Assembly (NCBI GenBank): GCA_033439295.1
Contig: JAVTLE010000021.1
Coordinates: 1,860,009 to 1,924,008 of the forward strand
DNA: 64,000 bases
Source of the DNA: Deuterostichococcus epilithicus
Taxonomy: Eukaryota > Chlorophyta > Trebouxiophyceae > Prasiolales > Stichococcaceae
Direction of reading: 5' to 3'
The notes beneath the pieces are model-generated. The model searched no databases. It was not told the origin of the DNA and saw only the letters and a program-made list of their open reading frames with translations. Made by a program: the position numbers and the translations under genes. Shown piece after piece: positions 58,777 to 64,000 of this stretch (position 1 is the stretch's first letter; each line of letters opens with the position of its first letter).

Positions 58777-61700
58777 ATGCAGCAGCAAGGCAGCAGGCTG
58801 CTTCGGCAGGTAAGGGATTTCTCTGCCGTGGGCCTTGCCGTGAGTATGCTACCTTATCAGTGATACCATTGCACATCAGTCAGCCAACAGGATTCGCTGC
58901 AGCACCCGGAACGCATGTCCAGAAGTCTCAGCCAGGTCCAGAGCACCCTGCAGCTGCAGGCGCCGTGCTGAAATCTCTCACCAAGCGTTCAACCTCCCTG
59001 CAGGTCTTTGCAAATGCCGCCAAGCAGTACCTGACAGAAAATGCGGCAGCTGGCGCGCCCACCAGCAGCAGCAGCGGCTGGACAGCTGTGCGCAATGGTC
59101 TCCAGCTGCGGCGTAAATTCTACACCGAAAATGTCAACCTTCGGGGTGACGCCAGCCAGCAGGCGAGCCTGTGGGGAACCTCGAGTCCGCACCCTCTAGC
59201 GTGCTGTTAAATGCTGCGTCATGCGTCGTCCACGTTGCCCTACTCTTCGTTCCAAGCAATGCCTGTCTTGGACGGCGTGCCAGTTGCTTGTGCAGAGGTT
59301 AGAGCTCGGGCCCGGTGCAGGAGGCGGCGCGCTGCAACGTGCGTGGAATGGTGTGCATGCATGACTGTCACCGGCCATCCGTCGAAGATGCATGACGTTG
59401 TCGGTGTGCGTCTGCAACCGACAGGCGGCGCAGCTGCGGGATTTGAACAGGCGCGGCGACCCGGAATCCGTCATCCGCGCCTTTGAGAGCGGTGCCGCCA
59501 TTTCCTCAGAGGAGACGCTGGGCGAGTATGTGAAGGCGCTGGTCCAAGCGGACCGACTGGACAGCTCCTCGCTGCTCAAGACGCTGCAGGTGCGTGACGA
59601 CCGCCAATGAATGCAAAGACTCCAGGATGAGATGGGTGCCTTGCGCATCTGAACGTCTGCACAGTGAGTACCAGGGCTCGCATGCAGCACATGCTGAGGA
59701 AATTCAGCTGCGTGTGCCGACATTGGGCGTGCCAGATGTCGGCCAACCAGGCTGCAAAGGGTGGCTCTGAACAGTCACAGGATGGGGCGGCGGATGCATG
59801 CGTGTCCTGATGGGTGCGCAGCCGTGCGCTGCATGGTGCATCGATGGGCATGCGATGGCATGGCAGCTGACCTCGTAAGCCGCTTTGCTCGCAGAGAGGC
59901 GCTGACGCAGCGCGCGGCGCGACGCAGAGCGTGGCGGCAGGGCTGCGAATGGCGCCGCAGTATGCAGAGGCGGCGCCGGTGGTGTCACGCGTGACGGGCG
60001 CTGCGGCAGCCGCGGACCTTGGCAGCGCAAAGTCTCCATTGTACGTCACACAGGTGCGCGCAGCCGACAGCCAGATTGCAAAGCGACAGTCGGCTGTCGA
60101 GCTGAACAGACCAGGTTTGCGCATTCCAGCGAAGGCACTGATGGGCGGCGGCGGGCATTGTCGTGCGCGCCGTGCACAGCCCGCGCTAAGAACTGCTGTT
60201 GAAGCCATACGGGCAAGTCGCTGTGTGTCTGTTCCACGACAGGCAGAGCCGTCGATGTTTGGGCAGCTGTGGAAGACGGTGCGGACGCTGGGTGTCGCCT
60301 TCCTGCTGCTGAGCGGCCTGGGCGCGCTCATGGAGGAGAAGGGGCTGTCGCGCGGCATGCTGGCCAACCCCGACATGAAGCCGCAGCTGGAAAGCTCCAC
60401 CAAATTCGCCGATGTCAAGGGCGTCGACGAGGCAAAGGTGGGGCGCCCTGATGCTGGCATGGCGCCAACCCGCGGCCCCGCTGCTGCCCGCACGACTGGC
60501 TGGGCTGCGTTGATGGCAGGCCAGCGGGCCGCCGTGGCAGGCCTGTGCGTCTGCTTTGCTTGGCAGCACAAACTCGATGCGCTGCTATGAGCGGAGCACC
60601 GGGCCATGCCTCCCCCTCGCAGCATGACTGCTGAACTGCTGCGGCAGCCACAGCGGTGGCCATGCCTTCTTGGGTGCGCAGAGGCCGGTGCCAAGCGCTG
60701 GCCAAGTCTCCCCACAGGCTGCCGGCCCGCTCCTGTGCCTGCAACGCAGCTGGCCACTGAGACGCAGCTCCCGGGGCTGCTGCTGAGGCTGCCGTGCTGC
60801 TTTGAGTGTCCCGAGCCTCCCATGCTGCTTTCGAGCATGCCCCGCCGGCGCGGCGCAGGGGGAGCTGGAGGAGGTGGTGCACTACCTGCGCGACCCGGCC
60901 AAGTACACGGTGCTGGGCGGCAAGCTGCCCAAGGGCGTGCTGCTGGTGGGCCCCCCCGGCACCGGCAAGACCATGCTGGGGCGCGCCGTCGCCGGCGAGG
61001 CCGGCGTCCCCTTCTTCTACTGCTCCGGTGCGCGCGCCCCTGTGCTAAACCCTCTGGCTCAAGGCGCAAATGCTATTGAACACGAAATGCCAGACCTGGT
61101 GTGCGGCCCTCCACATGAGCCGGTGGACAGCTGCGGGGCATGCGGGCGCACCCCCACCCACCTTGAGGAGCATTGACGCGCCGCCGCATGGGCCAGACTT
61201 GGAAGCACCGCTGACTGCCGGGCGGCGTGTGGGTTTGTGCACGACAGGCAGCGAGTTCGAGGAGATGTTTGTGGGCGTGGGCGCGCGGCGGGTGCGGGAC
61301 CTGTTCGCGGCCGCCAAGAAGGCGGCCCCCTGCATCGTCTTCATCGACGAGATTGACGCCGTCGGTGGCAGCCGCAATTCAAAGGTGACCTCGCCTGCTT
61401 TGCTGCCACGCTGTCTCCTCCACTGGCCGCAATATCCTGATCGCTGTTCCAAGAAGCCAGGGCTCACAGCGTCCGCCATGAGTGCCATTGCACCGCTCCG
61501 CAGCCTGCACACCACTGTCGTCATCACTCGTGTAAACACGCCACACCAACAGCGGCACACGCCGGCCTGCCGCAGGACCAGCAATACATGAAGATGACGC
61601 TGAACCAGCTTCTGGTGGAGCTGGATGGCTTCAAGCCCTCCGAGGGTGCGCTCTGCTTGCGCCTTCAGAGCCGATCAACGGCTGGATTCCTTTGCCTCCG

Positions 61701-63890
61701 ATGTGCCAGGGCTCCTTCACAGCACCGGGGCCGACTGCACAGCCGCCTGTCGTGGCCTGGTCTCCATGTGGGCGGGCGCTCTAGACCGCCTGTCACGCCC
61801 CCTTGCTGGCACCGTCCGCTGGCGACGCCTGAAGGGCTGAAGGGTAGCGCACCCCCGCCAGGCGTCATCTGCATGGCAGCCACCAACTTTCCGGAGAGCC
61901 TCGACAAGGCGCTGGTGCGCCCTGGGCGCTTCGACTGGCACGTCACCGTGCCCAACCCCGACGTCAAGGGCCGCACCGAGATCCTGGGCTCGCACTTCAA
62001 GAACGTGCCGGCCGCTCCCGATGTCGACCTCGCGGTGCGAGCGGCAGCTGTGTGACCCTGAGCGCTTGACTGCTGCGGGTTGCTGGCGCGCCTCGCCCTG
62101 ACGATTCGTGCGCCGTGCACGTCGTGCGCACTTGGCCGGGAGGCGGTGTCTGTTGCTTGCGGTTGCCGCAGGCCCCGTCGCAGCAGCGCAGCAGGCAAAG
62201 CCGCAGTGCCTGAAATGTGTGTGCTGCGGTCAGGTCATTGCGCGAGGCACGCCGGGGTTCAGTGGCGCCGAGCTCGCCAACCTGGTCAACATCGCCGCGC
62301 TCAAGGCTGCCCGCGACGGCGCGGCGTCGGTCACCCAGGTGCCTCGTGCTGCTATGCCCTCAGTGACCCCCCATCCTGCCGTCGCGCATCGCCGGCGGCG
62401 TGCTCCGGCAATGCGTGCTTGTGACCCTCAGGGCGACATCGATCCTCAGGCGACGCCGCAACCCAGGCTGTTCACCTGCGCTTTGGTCCTCTCCCGATGA
62501 GCGCGCCATGCTGACAGTTTCCGCGTCTGGTTGCCGGCAGGCGGCCCTGGAGCACGCGAAGGACCGCATCCTGATGGGGGCAGAGCGCAAGAGCGCGGTG
62601 CTGACCGCCGAGGGCAGGCGGCTAACGGCGTACCACGAGGGCGGCCATGCGCTGGTGGCAGTGCACACCGCCGGCGCGCATCCCGTGCACAAAGCCACCA
62701 TCGTGCCGCGCGGTGCGTCGCACCATCGCACGGCCGCAGCTGGTCGTGGCACGCGGCCGCCGAGCCAGCCGCCTCTGCCGCGCGGCCGGCGTCTGCAGGC
62801 GCAGCTGCAAGCCTGCGTCTCTTGCCTCAGCACCCCACAAAGCCGTTGAATCCGGGCAGTCTGCACTGCGCTGCCCCACCAGGCGCTCGCGGTTTCCGGT
62901 TTGCCTTACATGCCGGAACATTTGGAAGAAATGATCGCGTGCTGATACCTGCGTCATGCGCTTTTGCTGCAGGCATGGCGCTGGGCATGGTGATGCAGCT
63001 GCCGGAGGCGGCGGACGAGCACAGCATCACCCGGCAGCAGCTGACGGCCAAGCTGGACGTGGCCATGGGCGGCCGCGTCGCAGAAGAGCTCATCTTCGGC
63101 GAGCGCGATGTCACCACCGGCGCCTCCTCCGACCTGCACCAGGTGTGAATTCCTATGGATCGTGACATTGTCTCTGCCTAGACAGCGGACTCCGCCAGGC
63201 CTCCCCTGTCACAACAGCTGCCGCTGTGCGTTCATGCTGTGCGCATTGCTTCGGGTCGTGCGGTGCCGCTGAGCGAGTCAAGCCCCGCAGGCGTCTGAAC
63301 CCCAGCAATGCCGTCCCTCCAACTCCGCCTGCATGGCGGGTGACCACCTGACATGCAGACTGACTACTGCGCGACTGACCGTCATCGCCCTCCCCTGCTG
63401 CGACCGCAGGCCACGCGTCTGGCGCGCGCGATGGTGACGCACTACGGCTTCAGCGAGGTGCTGGGCAAGGTGTCGCTGAACTACGACGACATGGGGCAGA
63501 CGCTGTCGAGTGAGACGCGCGCCCAGGTGGAGAGCGAGGTGCGCTTCTTCCCCCGATGGAACCCTCTTCAAACCTCCTGGATGTGCCCGAGGCCCACTCC
63601 ATGCGCAAATCCCGTCCTTGAAACGCCCGGACGCACTGCGTCCGGCCACGGGAGCTGTGCAGGGACTCTGCCTGGCATGGACAGGCGAGGCCGCTGTGTC
63701 TCCCTGCTGCGATCCTCTGGCGGGGGCGCTTGACTGTGTTTGCTGCTGCTCGCAGGTAAAGAAGCTGCTGGATGCCGCCTACGAGCGGGCGAGGATGGTG
63801 CTGCGTGACAACGAGCACGAACTGCACGCCCTGGCATCGGAGCTGCTGGAGAAGGAGTCGCTCACTGGCACCCAGGCACGCGCTCCCTGA
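58777..63890 (+). CDS. FTSH4: Mitochondrial i-AAA protease FtsH4/YME1-like; 3' end may lie beyond window
   Basis: ATP-dependent zinc protease of the mitochondrial inner membrane (intermembrane-space side). Fourteen exons: 58777-58809, 59004-59162, 59425-59589, 59895-60053, 60243-60437, 60859-61027, 61248-61384, 61576-61645, 61862-62034, 62234-62338, 62541-62712, 62973-63142, 63410-63538, 63756-63890. The N-domain [20 protein letters not shown] ... [20 protein letters not shown] matches plant FtsH4. One membrane span ([13 protein letters not shown]) follows at about residue 190, then the AAA domain: Walker A GPPGTGKT, pore FVGVGARR, Walker [24 protein letters not shown]. The protease site is HEGGHA with the third ligand in TGASSDL. 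In the second region of homology the usual RPGRFDR reads RPGRFDW. One intron has a GC donor (after 59162, GCGAGC). The last exon either stops as ARAP at 63890 or splices from another GC site (CAG|GCACGC at 63876) to an exon outside the window; relatives extend a little further. Confidence 0.95.
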
Positions 63891-64000
63891 CCGGCACCGC
63901 GTTTTAGCTGCCTCAACGCAATGTAGACCGCCTGCAGTGTAGAAACGTGGCTGAGCTGTCTACGTGCTCTCTGCTCTGGCAAAGTGATGCTTGAAGGACA

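Noticed and set aside
59576-61069. 497-codon minus-strand open frame
   Set aside because: Antisense to FTSH4 exons with fully conserved motifs on the plus strand.
1-64000. Retroviral, LTR, Polinton or other virus-like elements
   Set aside because: I saw no reverse transcriptase, integrase, capsid or long terminal repeat pattern in any frame.

Overview
This is a GC-rich, intron-dense nuclear segment of a green alga. A core-chlorophyte, probably trebouxiophyte, is my inference from the gene set (PSR1-type MYB-CC factor, plastid bS20, plant-type full-size PXA1/COMATOSE transporter, plant-type fused D-Ala-D-Ala ligase, FtsH4-type i-AAA protease) and from many short introns with GTGCG-type donors and GCAG acceptors. 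I see no organellar genes, tRNA, rRNA, CRISPR or intact mobile element. Genes were rebuilt by chaining open exons through in-phase splice sites and comparing the products with families I know. Most single-frame ORFs here are shadows.

Layout. 1-3775 (-): FAS1, large subunit of chromatin assembly factor 1, cut by the left edge. 4310-14687 (+): a 28-exon full-size peroxisomal ABCD transporter, with a 95-bp near-perfect hairpin in one intron. 15168-17280 (-): FAM21/WASHC2-like protein. 17726-19764 (+): secreted protein of unknown role. 21150-22146 (-): unrecognised gene with an (AGC)11 tract. 22333-23760 (-): DEDDh exonuclease. 24445-28852 (+): SFI1-like Trp-repeat protein whose reading frame is interrupted. 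28941-30174 (-): hypothetical membrane protein. 30932-33124 (+): acetate kinase. 33599-34489 (-): plastid ribosomal protein bS20. 34729-36433 (+): eIF3f. 36853-38100 (-): LRR protein with an N-myristoylation signal. 38658-41008 (+): PSR1/PHR1-like regulator. 41475-56802 (+): a giant gene joining SAP domains to a double D-Ala-D-Ala ligase. 57340-58210 (-): small unknown protein with a duplicated motif. 58777-63890 (+): mitochondrial FtsH4/YME1 protease, possibly continuing past the right edge.

The genes form no operon or single pathway. They are ordinary nuclear neighbours in mixed orientation with intergenic gaps of about 0.1-1.4 kb. Metabolic links are loose: acetate kinase and the fatty-acyl/acetate importer PXA1 both handle acetate or acyl units, and bS20 and the ligase are probably plastid proteins.

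The best leads are the intronic hairpin (a candidate small-RNA precursor or foldback element), the high share of GC-AG introns, the SAP-ligase-ligase protein whose second ligase module has lost its catalytic motifs, a homeodomain-like N-terminus on FAS1, an Arg-finger substitution in FtsH4, and a local repeat family inside a ligase intron.
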